A program made the position numbers and the translations under genes. 64,000 nt of DNA, from the NCBI GenBank assembly GCA_947462335.1, contig OX381709.1, positions 34,490,186-34,554,185 of the forward strand, given 5' to 3'. The number at the start of each line of letters is the position of its first letter. The first letter of the stretch is position 1. Origin of the DNA: Harmothoe impar. Lineage: Eukaryota > Annelida > Polychaeta > Phyllodocida > Polynoidae. This document shows positions 1 to 9,636 of this stretch, piece by piece. Under the pieces are notes generated by a model. It worked only from the letters and a program-made list of their open reading frames with translations, was not told where the DNA came from and made no database searches.

Positions 1-143
1 TTATTTGACCTGGAAATTACGTTTAGATAACATATATAGACGTTTATTAACGTTTATTTAAGTTGAATAATGTAAAGCAACCCTTACATTTGGACGTTAT
101 ATTATGTATAGCAATTACATTTATCTAACGTAGGTGTGTTTAC
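1..143. other. Non-coding AT-rich start of window
   Basis: I see no gene. Short imperfect repetitions of TTTACGT/ACGTTTAT-type words occur, probably part of a decayed repeat. Confidence 0.4.
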
Positions 144-240
144 TGGGATCAACCAAATGACAACCCTGTATCAACTGTTGATATCTTGTCGCCACACACA
201 TTGAATCAACATAGAATCAACTGAAGTTTGCCCACTGGGA
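144..240 (+). repeat. Terminal fragment of a CCCAGTGGGC-type MITE
   Basis: This stretch closely matches 30398-30493 in the same orientation, with the same 'caaatgacaaccctgtatca' core and the same GCCCACTGGG end. It is the right end of the family represented in full at 29449-30493. The left part is missing and the 20-bp minisatellite begins directly after the terminal CCCACTGGG. Confidence 0.75.
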
Positions 241-765
241 TGTAGTAGTGGATGGACGTATGACAGGGGTGTGGATGTATGACAGGGGTGTGGACGTGTG
301 ACAGGGGTGTGGACGTGTGACAGGGTGTGGACGTATGGCAGGGTTGTGGATGTATAACAGGGGGACATGAGGAAGTGGTAGTGGATGGGAGGAGAGGGTA
401 GTGGACGTGAGGAGAGGGTAGTGGACGTGAGGAGATGGTAGTGGACGTGAGGAGAGGGTAGTGGACGTGAGGAGATGGTAATGGACGTGAGGAGAGGGTA
501 TTGGACCTGAGGAAAGGGTATTGGACGTGACGAGAGGGTATTGGCCGTGACGAGAGGGTATTGGATGTGAGGAGAGGGTATTGGACATGAGGAGAGGGTA
601 GTGGACGTGAGGAGAGGGTATTGGACGTGAGGAGAGGGTATTGGACGTGAGGAAAGGGTATTGGACGTGAGGAGAGGGTATTGGACGTGAGGAGAGGGTA
701 TTGGACGTGTCGAGAGGGTATTGGACGTGAGGAGAGGGTATTGGACGTGAGGAGCAGCTGACATG
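241..765. repeat. 20-bp minisatellite (GGACGTGAGGAGAGGGTATT type)
   Basis: From about 390 to 762 the sequence repeats with an exact 20-bp period (three units per 60 bases). The upstream part, 245-360, has a related 19-20 bp unit, TGTGGACGTATGACAGGGG. Both complementary-strand frames stay open for about 200 codons, but only because the unit lacks stops. The reverse complement shares a CTCYCCTCAYGTC core with the minisatellite at 26981-27995. Confidence 0.9.
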
Positions 766-789
766 ATTTGGCACATATAGTCTAATTGA

Positions 790-1060
790 CTCCCTTTCCA
801 AAACGTTCCAAAACGTTTTGGTAAACTAATAACTTTTCCTCAGAACGGTCTGATGCGTTTTGGCACAAGAGCATTGTATAAATCCTGATGCCAAAACGTT
901 ATAAAATGTATTATTCTCAACATCTTTAAAACGGTTTGAAACGTTTTGGCCATAAGAACACTGCAGAGGATCTGCTGCCAAAACGTAGAGAAACGTTTTC
1001 CTCTTTAGCATCTTTTTATCAAAGCAGAGATGCCAAAACGTTTAAAAACATTTTGCTTTT
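790..1060. repeat. Cluster of AAAACGTTTT palindromes
   Basis: The word CCAAAACGTTTTGG and its halves recur about eight times (for example near 796, 810, 893, 940, 979 and 1034) in both orientations at irregular spacing. Spurious ORFs cross it in several frames with no codon pattern. This looks like a satellite or foldback-type repeat. Confidence 0.7.
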
Positions 1061-1189
1061 GGAACTGCACAGACCAGTGTGGGATCATGTGTACTTGGCA
1101 GGGATAATTATATTAGAAATAGAGAGAAATAATTCCTTGAATACGCATTATTACTGTATGGAAGCCAAAAACTTCAAAAATCCATTACA

Positions 1190-1370
1190 CATATTACGTT
1201 TTGGTAGCCCCCCAACAGAAAGCACTGGCATCTGGGAACCCATTTTTACTACACACATCAAAACGTTTTGGTTGCCCCCCGACAGAAAGCACTGGCATCT
1301 GAAAGCCCATTTTTACTACACACATCAGAACGTTTTGGGAGCCCTCCTGCATAAAGCACTGGCGCTCCTA
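1190..1370 (+). repeat. 67-bp tandem repeat, ~2.5 copies
   Basis: Units start with CGTTTTGG at 1197, 1264 and 1331, exactly 67 bp apart. Each contains an 'agaaagcactggcatct' block and a 'cccatttttactacacacat' block. It continues the CGTTTT palindrome theme of the preceding cluster. Confidence 0.85.
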
Positions 1371-2680
1371 AGGATAGCCTATACCTTGTCTGGGAGGACC
1401 TGGTGAGGCTAACAAATGGCCTGGCTAATGGGTTCTCTGTGAGAGTCTTATAACTGTGGTCAGTGGTTACAGTGAAGTGCTAATGAAACCCCTTCCTTCT
1501 CTTCCAGAGTTTTATGGCCTATAATGACACCACCAAAGGGATGGGACTGGCCTCCTTCTCTTGGTACTAACATTGCAATGTCAATCATAGAAATATTGCC
1601 ATAAGCTACCGAAGACACCAAACAGTCACTAACTAATGTTGGTAGGCTTGGTCAAGAAAGATGGGAGCAGTTTGTTCAAGAAAGGCTACTCCCACAACAT
1701 GGAGGTGGAGAGCATAGGCAGTTAAGTGACACAATATAACACTGATAAAGGGTCCATCGACCTATAGTTTGCCATGAATTTTCAAACACAAAAGGCCTCA
1801 CTGAACAAGGTAGATTGTTATGTTCTGCAGAGACTTGTCCTATTTTATGTTGCTAGAAGAGAGATATCAGTGACAGATGAGCTACTCCTCATTCCCTTGT
1901 CTCTAGTAGAGACTGATTGAACCTCATGGTGTGGCCCTAAAAAGTCTGATAAAAAGTCTTATAAAGTGCTAAAAACAGTGGCGGATCTAGGATTGTCTAG
2001 AGGGGGAGGGCCAAACCTGGCCGACCTAGAGTGACTATCTATTTCCCGCGCACGAAGTGCATCGGCTGTATTAAGCGGGTATGGGGGCATGCCCCCCAGG
2101 AAAATTTTGTCGATCTGGCCTTGAAATGGTGCATTCTCACACATTTTAGGACCCCCCCCCCCCATCCAAATCAGGGGCCCTCAGTCAAGCCCTATGAATC
2201 ATACTCTACAATCTCTTTATCTCTTCTCTCTTTTCAATTTTTTTCTTTTCTCTTCTTCCTCTTTTTTTTTGGGGGGGGGGGGGTCAAGGCCCGTCAGGCT
2301 CTCCCCCTGTGTGCGCACATCCCAGGCTTGGGAGTGTGGGGGATCACTGGCGCCCCCTGGTGAAATCAGGCGCCTCTTCTACCTACCAAAATAACCTTAC
2401 AACTTTTACACATGTTACTACTTCCTCTATACCTGGGCTACACTTCCGCCCACCCTGGTATCATTATTCAAGGTTTACTCTTCAAGTCACCAACAACTAC
2501 CGGTATAACTTGGAGGGCACATACCCGGCCCGGAGGCACACAGGCCGGCCTGGAATCGACCAAGCGGTATCGACATAATACCCCGTACCACACAGCGGCC
2601 ACGGAGTGACTGCTGGCTCCGCACGCCAGGAGCACAGGTACGCATAGAACACTACCACTGCTGAGAAGCCCAATTTAAAA
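1371..2680. other. Non-coding repeat-derived DNA upstream of the DIRS-type element
   Basis: No gene is visible. At 1977-2300 there is a fragment with poly-C, poly-T and poly-G runs ('agtggcggatctaggattgt' at its left edge), typical of a decayed transposon. The 5' end of the DIRS-type retroelement probably lies at about 2360-2680, but I found no terminal repeat pair that fixes it. Confidence 0.4.
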
Positions 2681-3119
2681 ATGGCGCGTCGCCATACCAG
2701 GGCGCAGGCAAGGAGGGACATGACCGCCCGCACGGCCGGCGTCACTCAAAGCTCCCTGGCCACCGAGGACATCCCGACCCTCAGCATATATAACGACGAC
2801 AGCATGAACAGCATCGAAGGCCACTCACTGGAGTCCACACCAACTATGGGATACCAAACCCTCGATGAGGCGTCCATAGATACGGAGGTGGATTTCCGCG
2901 AAACTCGAGACGCCGCTCGGCGTCCATGTCACGCACTAGGTCACTGGGGCGCAGGGACAGCGAGCTCAGCCGGACACGCAGATCAGCCACTCAGTCACGA
3001 GTCACTGACCGGTCATCGCTCTCTCAATCTAGGATACAGAGAGTTGAAGACGACATGCAGGCGCTAAGAGGTGATGTTAGGCGCATGACGGAGAAAATGG
3101 ACAATTTCCTAACTCATTA
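2681..3119 (+). pseudogene. Gag N-terminal region, frameshifted
   Basis: An ATG at 2681 opens a basic, Ser/Thr-rich ORF (start MARRHTRAQARRD) of about 80 plausible codons. Around 2925 the coding signal passes to another frame, which ends at 3119 with an Arg/Ser-rich stretch and a short coiled-coil-like segment (RIQRVEDDMQALRGDVRRM). Position upstream of the RT and the composition suggest the first part of a DIRS-type gag. No diagnostic domain is visible, so this rests mainly on context. Confidence 0.5.
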
Positions 3120-3189
3120 ACTGCGCCCCAACGGACACAGCACCCCCTCCAGGGCCGAGCCCCCAGGAGGACGCCACCGACGCCCCCCA

Positions 3190-4132
3190 ATGGCGGACAC
3201 CATTGACGACGAGACGCCCCCCACTTCTGACGACGAGCAGCCACCACCCAGGAGAGGACGCCAGCGCGCTAGGCGCCCATCCACTGTGCCTCCCCGACCC
3301 CGGCAGGGTCGCTCTAGGCACAAGTCGCCGCGGGCGGAGTCGGCGAGGGCCACACGCTCCCCCCGCCGGGACTCAGCTACAAGACGACACCACAGGGGCA
3401 TAGACCCCCCACGCCGCCTCAAAGCCTCTACTGGGATGCGACAGTTCATACAGGACGAGCTGGACCAGGAGGAATACAGGCATTCACATCAGGGTAGGCA
3501 AAGCATATTATTCAACCCATTGTGTGACAACCCCATTTACAAGCCGTACATGTTTGTCAAGAGGCACGGTTGCCATACAGTCAAACAGAAGCTGGACATT
3601 AGGTCAAAGCTCACATCTATGGAGTGCATAGAGGCCATGATGGCCCTAGTCAACTATAAAGGGGCATATGAACCCAAAGACAGGAAAGCTATATCAAAGC
3701 ACATCGAGGAAGTCACCCACTTCGCCAAAGCACGGAAGTGGGAGAACATTCTGGAGTAGTTCCAGAATGTATGGGACGCCATCGAACGCAGAGAATACGG
3801 ATGGCAGCACTACCAGGCCATCCAGAACGACAGAGTGCTTCTGTGCATTGCTCCCCCAGATACATACAGAAAACTGCCTGCTACACAGGGGCGCAGTGAA
3901 CACCACGCCCCCGATCCCAGCATGCAGGCCTTCAACTCAAGAGCAGGATGTAGCCAACCCACCCACCACCACGCATACCTCCATTACTGCGCATACTGGG
4001 ACGCCATGGGTAAGCAGTGCCACCACAGCCTCCCGGGCTGTGACAGGAAGGTGAGGGATATAAAAGGTGACTGGCCAAACACCAGAAAGAACAACGACAA
4101 AGATAGACATGGCGACAAAGCACCAAAAAACT
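3190..4132 (+). pseudogene. DIRS-type Gag, interrupted by an in-frame TAG
   Basis: From ATG 3190 the protein has a Pro/Arg/Ser-rich basic N-terminus (about 75 residues) followed by a conserved-looking domain (RQFIQDELDQEEYRHSHQG onward). The frame is cut by TAG at 3757-3759 and then continues in the same frame to 4132. The distal part holds a Cys/His cluster around 3935-4045 (spacing like C-x-HHH-x-LH-x-C-x-C-HH-C), resembling the zinc-binding end of DIRS/Ngaro Gag. The single internal stop argues for pseudogenisation. Expected role: structural protein of the retroelement particle. Confidence 0.6.
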
Positions 4133-4737
4133 AGAGAGCGGCGCCCCCCCACCCCCCATGGCCGGGACGCCGCCAGAATCCCAACACCCCACAGCGACTG
4201 TTGGGCAACAGTCATCCGTCACAGCACATATTACAGCAACCAGCGGATCCAAAACGACAAACAGCAACACCCCTATTCCCACTCTAGCAGGCGCCTACCG
4301 CCCCGCAGAGACGAAACCTGCTGACACAACAACAGACGCCGCCCCACCACGTGGACGCTGTGTTGATAAACACGGCCCACGTGCGCACTACGGAGGCCAC
4401 GCCCACACCCCGCATGATGTCACCGCCCGTCTCGCGCCGCACGAGATTTCAACCGAGAAGCATCATGGCGGGCGCAGCGCCTCGCCAGCCACAAAACACA
4501 TAGTCGCGGTGGGGGACGACACCACCCCGCCCCCTTGGCGCACTAAACAACGCCTGGAGCCCCGCCAACACCCCGATACTCACCCCCGGCCCCGCCATCC
4601 GCCCCGGGGACATCGTCACACATCCCAACGCCAGACTTCACATCCATCAGCACATATGTGAGTACAATAATAATGAACACACAATGGACACTCACCCACG
4701 TGTTTTTCAAACACACAGGCAACAATTTTGGCCAAAT
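4133..4737 (+). other. Pro/Thr/His-rich spacer between gag and RT
   Basis: An open stretch at 4158-4661 encodes a low-complexity Pro/Thr/His-rich peptide with no recognisable domain. It could be the degenerate N-terminal linker of the RT polyprotein or non-coding. I see no other feature. Confidence 0.35.
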
Positions 4738-5965
4738 ATGTCAGAGGCAGCAGCCCCTCCGGACATAGTTGACATATACGAAGCAGTTAGAGCGACAGGC
4801 TTTCCCAACTGCATGAAGGCACGGAGACCCCTCCCCAGCGGACTTAACAATCAGTGCATGGAATAAATACGCTGCCATTATTCCAGCAGGTGAGGAGCTT
4901 GTCGACTTCATCACATTCGGCTTCCCACTGGGCTACATGGGGCCGGTGTCACATGTAGACCAACCAGCCAACCATCCAAGTGCAGAACGCTACCCGGCAC
5001 ACATATAGGAATTTCTCAACAAGGAGGTGGGTCACGGGTGCATGTTCGGCCCGAGCAAATCCCCTATGTTTATACAATGGTCACACAACTCCCCCCTCAT
5101 GTCCCACCCAAAGCGAGAGGGGGAAGCACGACGAGTCATCACTGACATGACCCACCCCCAGCAGCAGTCCGTCAACGCATACATTATCAAAAACTCCGTC
5201 TTTGGAGTACCCAAGCAACACAGCCTCCCCACAGTTGAGGCCTTCGTCGACGACCTCTTGAAGGTAGGCCCTGGAGCATACATGTCCATGTACAGGGCCT
5301 ACAAGAACCTGAGAGCAGACAGCCTCTCGTGGCCCCTACTGTGTTTAAAATGGAAAGGTGATTACTTCCTAGACATATCCCTACCATTTGGATGCCGCAC
5401 GTCAAGTATGCATATGCAGCAAGTGGCGGACGCCATCACCACCATCTTGGCGTCGGAGGGCATAACAAGTAAAATGTATCTGGACGATCTCATCCTCTTA
5501 TTGAGGGACGAGGAGGAAGCCAACAGGCATCATGCGAGGGCCCAAGCCCTCCTCCAGGAGTTAGGCCTACCCGAGGCTACAGACAAGACGCAACCACCAG
5601 CCCCGGTGGTCAAGTGGCTGGGGATCATGATATCAGCCCCCGACATGACACTGGCAGTCCCCGAGGACAAGCTGTGTGAGATCATGAAGAAGGTCACCAA
5701 ATTCAAGAAAAAGACGATTGTAAACAAGAAGCAGCTGCGGTCTTTGATAGGCTGCCTGGTCTTCATAGGCAAATGCGTAGCCCCAGCACGCCTCTTCATC
5801 AGCCCCCTCTTGGAAGCACTGAGAGGGATGACACACAACAAAACAAGGGTCACAGGCCAAATGAAGAAGGACTTAACATGGTTTGAAGAGTTCTGCGAGG
5901 ACTGGAATGGTGTATCAACCATCCCCAGGCCAACACCCCATAGGGAGTTCACCGTGGACGCATGA
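4738..5965 (+). pseudogene. DIRS-type reverse transcriptase, disrupted
   Basis: This is RNA-dependent DNA polymerase of a YR retroelement. The N-terminal part (4738-4863) stops, then coding continues in a second frame that has TAG at 5006-5008. A clean ORF of 312 codons runs from 5027. Visible are the fingers/palm block with RRVITDM near 5135, a palm block (LDISLPFGCRTS, ~5370) and the catalytic YLDD motif at about 5478-5490, followed by the thumb region. The ORF ends at 5965 just after FTVDA, which looks like the first catalytic Asp of RNase H; the remainder of RNase H is in another frame. Confidence 0.8.
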
Positions 5966-6338
5966 CGGGTACAGGGCCTACGCAGCACAAGTGGCCCCCC
6001 TGTACGACCCAGTAAAAAACATCACAGAACTGGAGGCGATCAACATCCTTATAGCCCTCCACACATTTATTACTGAAGAGGACAGGTGTATATGGTGTGA
6101 TAATCTGGCGGCCGTCCAAGTGCTACAGTCTGGCCGCGGCCAGAATGGAGTCATATTGGAGGCCACCAGGGGTGCATGGATGGTGCAGGCAGTGTTCAAT
6201 CTCGAGATCTCATATCAACACATCCCAGGGGTCCAAAATGACATCGCAGACAGGCTCAGCTGGGCAAAAGGGCCCGCGGGATGGTGGATGAACACGGCCT
6301 GCACCTTACTACCCCGTGCATCTATGCTCTGGATATGA
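5966..6338 (+). pseudogene. RNase H domain of the DIRS-type element
   Basis: After a frame change near 5960 the reading frame shows the RNase H signature: GYRAYAAQ, then TELEAIN (Glu), IWCDNLAAVQ (Asp) and GVQNDIADRLS (C-terminal Asp). The enzyme would remove template RNA during reverse transcription. The break between first and second catalytic residues makes it a pseudogene unless the frameshift is bypassed. Confidence 0.75.
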
Positions 6339-6341
6339 CTA

Positions 6342-6700
6342 ACACAGGCCTCTCAGCGGCAATACCAGGCCAGGGCACCATCCACATGGAAGGCGCACAA
6401 GAGCGCCACAACGACATACCTGGCCTTCGCCAGGAGGACACAGTTCAACCCAAGACGGCCCACACACTACATGGTGTGTGCCTACATCGAATACCTGGCG
6501 CAGCACCTCAAATCACCCAAGTCGGTATCAAACAGCATATCCCACATCAGACAGTACATCACCCTGGTGGGACAGTCGAGGACAGGGATATACCACCCAA
6601 GGGTGAAACGAGCACTGGAGGGGATCCTCAGAAACAAGACGTTTATACCAAAAATGAGGAACCCCATAGACATCAAGTCTCTCAGGGCGGTAATCGCGTA
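6342..6700 (+). pseudogene. Tyrosine recombinase, N-terminal part (split by insertion)
   Basis: Codons from about 6342 encode the SAM-like core-binding domain of a DIRS-type tyrosine recombinase (SATTTYLAFARRTQFN, YIEYLAQHL, HIRQYITLV, HPRVKRALEGILR). The coding sense runs to RAVIA at the insertion point. The same frame continues exactly across the target duplication at 17267, so the gene was uninterrupted until the Polinton-like element landed. No good ATG is visible at the left end. Confidence 0.85.
6695..6700. repeat. Target-site duplication, left copy (CGCGTA)
   Basis: The six bases CGCGTA lie directly before the left TIR and recur directly after the right TIR at 17267-17272. A 6-bp duplication is the known Polinton/Maverick insertion signature. 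Confidence 0.95.
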
Positions 6701-7154
6701 AGTAGTATAGTATGTATCGGAACGGGACTATGCTTAAGTACTGTTTATTACTCACTCGATATGCAGCCAATCAGAGGCCGCCATTTGGTCACGTGACCCG
6801 TTGCCATGGTAACGTGACCTACTTAGGACTCTCAGCCAATCAGAAGCCAGCATTCTGGGTGACCTACTGACCTACTTAGAAGCTCCCAGCCAATCAGAGA
6901 CTGGCATTCTGGTAACCATGGTAACGTGACCTACTTACGTGACGTGACCTACTTAGGCTCAGCCAATCAGAAGCCAGCATTCTGGTAACTATGGTAACGT
7001 GACCTACTTAGGGTTTGTTTGTAAACAACACCACGTGGCTCTCTTGTTTGTAAACAACACCACGTGACACGTGACTGTTTGTAAACAAACAAAAAAAAGT
7101 TATATAACTTATATAGAAAATAAAACACAACAAAATAATTTCTTTTTTTTTCAT
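6701..7154 (+). repeat. Left terminal inverted repeat of the Polinton-like element
   Basis: This ~454-bp stretch is the reverse complement of 16810-17266 with a small number of differences. It starts AGTAGTATA and ends near TTTTTCAT. Internally it contains ~55-70-bp subrepeats built around CCAATCAG, GGTAACNATGGTAAC and GTGACCTACTTAG. Confidence 0.95.
6767..7087 (+). promoter_or_regulatory. Array of CCAAT, RFX-like, E-box and forkhead-like motifs in the left TIR
   Basis: CCAATCAG boxes (NF-Y type) are at 6767, 6836, 6890 and 6963. RFX/X-box-like palindromes are at 6800-6813 (GTTGCCATGGTAAC), 6912-6925 and 6985-6998. CACGTG E-boxes are at 6790, 7032, 7061 and 7068. GTAAACA forkhead-like words are at 7021, 7050 and 7081. 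The cluster faces the element's genes and is mirrored in the right TIR. Motif matches are seen directly; regulatory action is inferred. Confidence 0.6.
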
Positions 7155-7232
7155 GTTATGCTAAAATTATATTTTCAAAAAGCACATCTGTTACAGTGTC
7201 TATGTGTAAGTACGCGCGTTCTCATTCAAACA

Positions 7233-7868
7233 CTATAACACTATTATACTGTAGCAGCAGCAGGTAGGGCAGGAAGAAAAGCAAGAGCACGAGCAGAAGC
7301 GACGACACCATTTGCACCATCCGGCCGTCGCGTTGGTAGCCCTACTACCCGTCGCGCATTCAACTGGAGGCTTAAGTGTGACAAATGACGATTCTTTGTC
7401 GACGCGACTACTAACATCAGCAGCATCACCAGCATCAGCAGCATCAGCAGCAGCGGTAGCAGCATCAGCAGCAGCGGTAGCAGCATCGGCAGCAGCAGCA
7501 GCAGCAGCGGCAGCAGCAGTAGCGTGAGCATTAGCAACAACAGCAGCAGCGGCAGTAGCAAGGGCAACAGAGCGTACACTAGCAGCAGCAGTCCTAACAT
7601 TAGCAGCGACATCAGCGGCAACATCGGCAGCCGCAACAGCATCAGCAGCAGCAGCGTCGGCATCGGCAGCAGCAACAGCAGCAGTCACAGCCGCAGCGGC
7701 AACAACAACAACGCCATCACAACCAACGTCACTAACAGCCGCAGTATATGCAGCAGTAGCACGATGAGCAGCACTAGCAGCAGCAGTAGCAGCGGCTACA
7801 GCAGCAGCTTCACATTCGCGCGCTGCTTCATCATACCGCTTCATGTCACGGTTGTAACTTTCCATCAT
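7233..7868 (-). CDS. Ala-rich protein with Cys-rich tail (unknown function)
   Basis: On the minus strand an ATG at 7868 in good context (ACCATGATGG) opens about 211 codons. A short charged start (MMESYNRDMKRYDEAAREC) is followed by ~130 residues of Ala/Val/Asp-rich sequence from GCA/GCT-type trinucleotide repeats, then a tail with about ten cysteines (GWCKWCRRFCSCSCFSSC onward). An upstream ATG at 7982 would add a Ser/Leu homopolymer and is less likely. A TATATAAG box lies ~120 bp upstream. Because the trinucleotide repeat keeps several frames open, the gene could be illusory. Orientation is opposite to all other element genes. Confidence 0.45.
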   Translation of the reverse strand: MMESYNRDMKRYDEAARECEAAAVAAATAAASAAHRATAAYTAAVSDVGCDGVVVVAAAAVTAAVAAADADAAAADAVAAADVAADVAANVRTAAASVRSVALATAAAAVVANAHATAAAAAAAAAADAATAAADAATAAADAADAGDAADVSSRVDKESSFVTLKPPVECATGSRATNATAGWCKWCRRFCSCSCFSSCPTCCCYSIIVL

Positions 7869-7888
7869 GGTGATCTGCAAATTGAGGC

Positions 7889-7937
<49 letters not shown>

Positions 7938-7987
7938 AGAGAATGATGATGATGATGATGATGATGACGAAGACGGTTTCACTCCCC

Positions 7988-7995
7988 CTTATATA
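7988..7995 (-). promoter_or_regulatory. TATA box for the leftward Ala-rich ORF
   Basis: Reads TATATAAG on the minus strand, ~120 bp upstream of ATG 7868, which leaves room for a ~90-nt leader. Position and orientation are the support. Confidence 0.45.
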
Positions 7996-8504
7996 CCCTT
8001 ACTCCCCCCTTTTTTCAAGCCACCGGCCAGCTGCCCACTCACGGCAGGTCTTTAGATTAGCCTTAAGTCGCTTACTACGCGCTCATCATCCCTCTAATCA
8101 CATTTTCCAGCCATCGGCCAGCTGACTGCTGACGACAGGAGAGGGTGATTTTTTTTTCTTTAGATTTAAGTCGCTTACCACACGCGCACCCTCTAGTCAC
8201 AGACAGAGTGACAGAAAGGGAGGGGGTCGCTTTGTTCACGCTACCTGTAGTTGTTTTCTATACACACTCTAAGCCCATGACCTGCTAATCCTTTATACAG
8301 GTAACACGCGTTCAACTAATTACACTATTGTATGACAGTCGGTACACGGATTAATTTTAAACCACCCTCCCATCTGGATCCATGACTGGTGGGTGGAAGG
8401 ATCCAGCTGAAAAGCGTGATTAGGGCTTTTGTTTCTCTTATGATAGCAGCAGGTCAGCATGCGACAGCTGAAAATGTCAGACTAAGTCGAACTCTCGCCG
8501 CTCC

Positions 8505-8512
8505 TATAAAAG
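8505..8512 (+). promoter_or_regulatory. TATA box for the 8746 ORF
   Basis: TATAAAAG followed by ACTGAG. The same AAAAGACTG word follows the capsid-gene TATA box at 14721. Expected transcription start is about 8535, giving a ~210-nt pyrimidine-rich leader before ATG 8746. Confidence 0.5.
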
Positions 8513-8745
8513 ACTGAGATGCATTCTCTTTCCACACACCCTTCTACCATCGCCGCCGTCACCGCCACCGCCGGCCAGCCGACCGCCGCCACCGCCTGCA
8601 GTCACCCGGCCGCCCCTACCGTCACCGCCATCACGCCAGCAGGGAATTTCGAGCTGAGTCTGCTTATTGCTTATTTTTTTTCTTTGAGCTTTTTGTTTTA
8701 AAATTTTTATTTTCACTCAGTCTTTTTTTTTCGGAGGAAAGAAAT

Positions 8746-9495
8746 ATGGCGCCGCAGAGGGCGCGAGTTTTTAAAAGACGGACACGCGAACAAAGTGCCC
8801 TCCTCAACTGCCCGGCTATTTTTTTATCTCAAAGGAGAGAGCGTCACATAGTTGAGGTTCACGCTTCTCTTGAAGCGTTCCGAATTCTCGAGAAAAGCAA
8901 AGCCGAGTGCCAAAGAAATCGTCGTTATACAAGAGCGGAAAAGGAAAACGTAGCGACATGGCCGAGAGCCGTCTTCTCAGAACCGTATTTACTCCACCAT
9001 TGCATAATAGCCGCTCTCAGCGCCCCCACTCGTTGGGCGTTTCATGAAAAGAAAGAGCGCTGCTACTCCCCTCACCCTGCCTCCTCTTATAAAGTGAGAA
9101 TAAGCGCTATGAAACGATTCGACAAGCCGATCGGATTTTTGGGAGTGACTGCAGCTCCCACTCGGTGGGCGCGTGTTGTGGCCGACGTGAACACGGTCTC
9201 TAAACGTTTCGACGTCGTCACTTGTTATCCCGCATATTACAACGCAGCCGAATTGAAGAAGATAGGGACGCACTATTTTAAACCATACGCTCCAATATGT
9301 ATTTGTCACCGCCCGCGCTCGCACTCCTTATTGCTTTTTCGAGACGATCCTGTCACAACACAGAAAAAGAAAAAAAAGCGGCAAAGCGATGAGCTTTGCC
9401 TAAATGATCAAAAAAAAAAAAAGATTGATCTGCGCTTTTCTCTCCTCCTCCCCTCCTCCTCCTCCTCCTCCTCCTCCTCCTCCTCTTCTTTTTAA
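8746..9495 (+). CDS. Basic 249-residue protein of unknown function
   Basis: ATG at 8746 (context GAAATATGG) opens 249 codons ending in an artefact-like Ser run from a TCC repeat. I do not recognise a domain. The N-terminus is strongly basic (MAPQRARVFKRRTREQ). The motif APTRWA occurs twice, near residues 93 and 137, and the two surrounding segments look like degenerate repeats. Cys/His residues (CICHRPRSH) occur near residue 190, and lysine runs (KKKKKRQ) near 210-225 may be nuclear localisation signals. It occupies the place where PolB-bearing Polintons carry other genes. It could be an early regulatory protein, but that is inference. Confidence 0.5.
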   Translation: MAPQRARVFKRRTREQSALLNCPAIFLSQRRERHIVEVHASLEAFRILEKSKAECQRNRRYTRAEKENVATWPRAVFSEPYLLHHCIIAALSAPTRWAFHEKKERCYSPHPASSYKVRISAMKRFDKPIGFLGVTAAPTRWARVVADVNTVSKRFDVVTCYPAYYNAAELKKIGTHYFKPYAPICICHRPRSHSLLLFRDDPVTTQKKKKKRQSDELCLNDQKKKKIDLRFSLLLPSSSSSSSSSSSSF

Positions 9496-9507
9496 AAAAA
9501 ATAAATA

Positions 9508-9540
9508 TTTGTATCAGACTCCTCTGGAGTCTGATACAAA
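9508..9540. terminator. Perfect 15-bp stem hairpin between ORFs
   Basis: TTTGTATCAGACTCC and its exact reverse complement are separated by TCT, just downstream of an AATAAA-like run at 9499-9504. It sits between the 8746 ORF and the ATPase gene. It may mark a 3' end or an RNA element; a termination role is inferred. Confidence 0.5.
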
Positions 9541-9636
9541 CATTTATGACTATTGAGTGAAAATAGAATTTTATCGCAAAAATAAAAAGAAAAAAAAGAC
9601 ACTTCTGCCGCCGCTACTGTGACACCGTCCGGTATC

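Larger units (their letters stand above)
2681..6700 (+). mobile_element. DIRS-type tyrosine-recombinase retroelement, left part
   Basis: Gag-like, reverse transcriptase, RNase H and the N-terminal part of a tyrosine recombinase follow one another on the plus strand, the order of DIRS/Ngaro-type elements. The recombinase gene resumes at 17267 after the nested Polinton-like element. Several stops and frameshifts show the copy was dying or dead. No methyltransferase domain is seen. The outer termini were not identified, so the true element extends beyond these limits on both sides. Confidence 0.85.
7869..8745. other. Divergent intergenic/promoter region with triplet repeats
   Basis: Contains a (TAG)n run at about 7894-7937 and a (GAT)n run at about 7945-7970, then a TATA box for each direction. 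An ORF at 8519-8701 starts only 7 bases after the plus-strand TATA box, too close to be translated from it. No other gene is seen. Confidence 0.55.

Noticed and set aside
171..801. Long complementary-strand ORFs of about 200 codons
   Set aside because: They are products of the stop-free 20-bp minisatellite; the peptide repeats in both frames.
7312..8125. Plus-strand Ala-, Ser/Asn- and Val/Met-rich ORFs
   Set aside because: Alternative frames of the CAG/GCA, TAG and GAT triplet repeats; no promoter or conserved sequence.
8519..8701. 60-codon ORF before the 8746 gene
   Set aside because: Its ATG is only 7 bases after the TATA box, upstream of the expected transcription start, and the sequence is low complexity.
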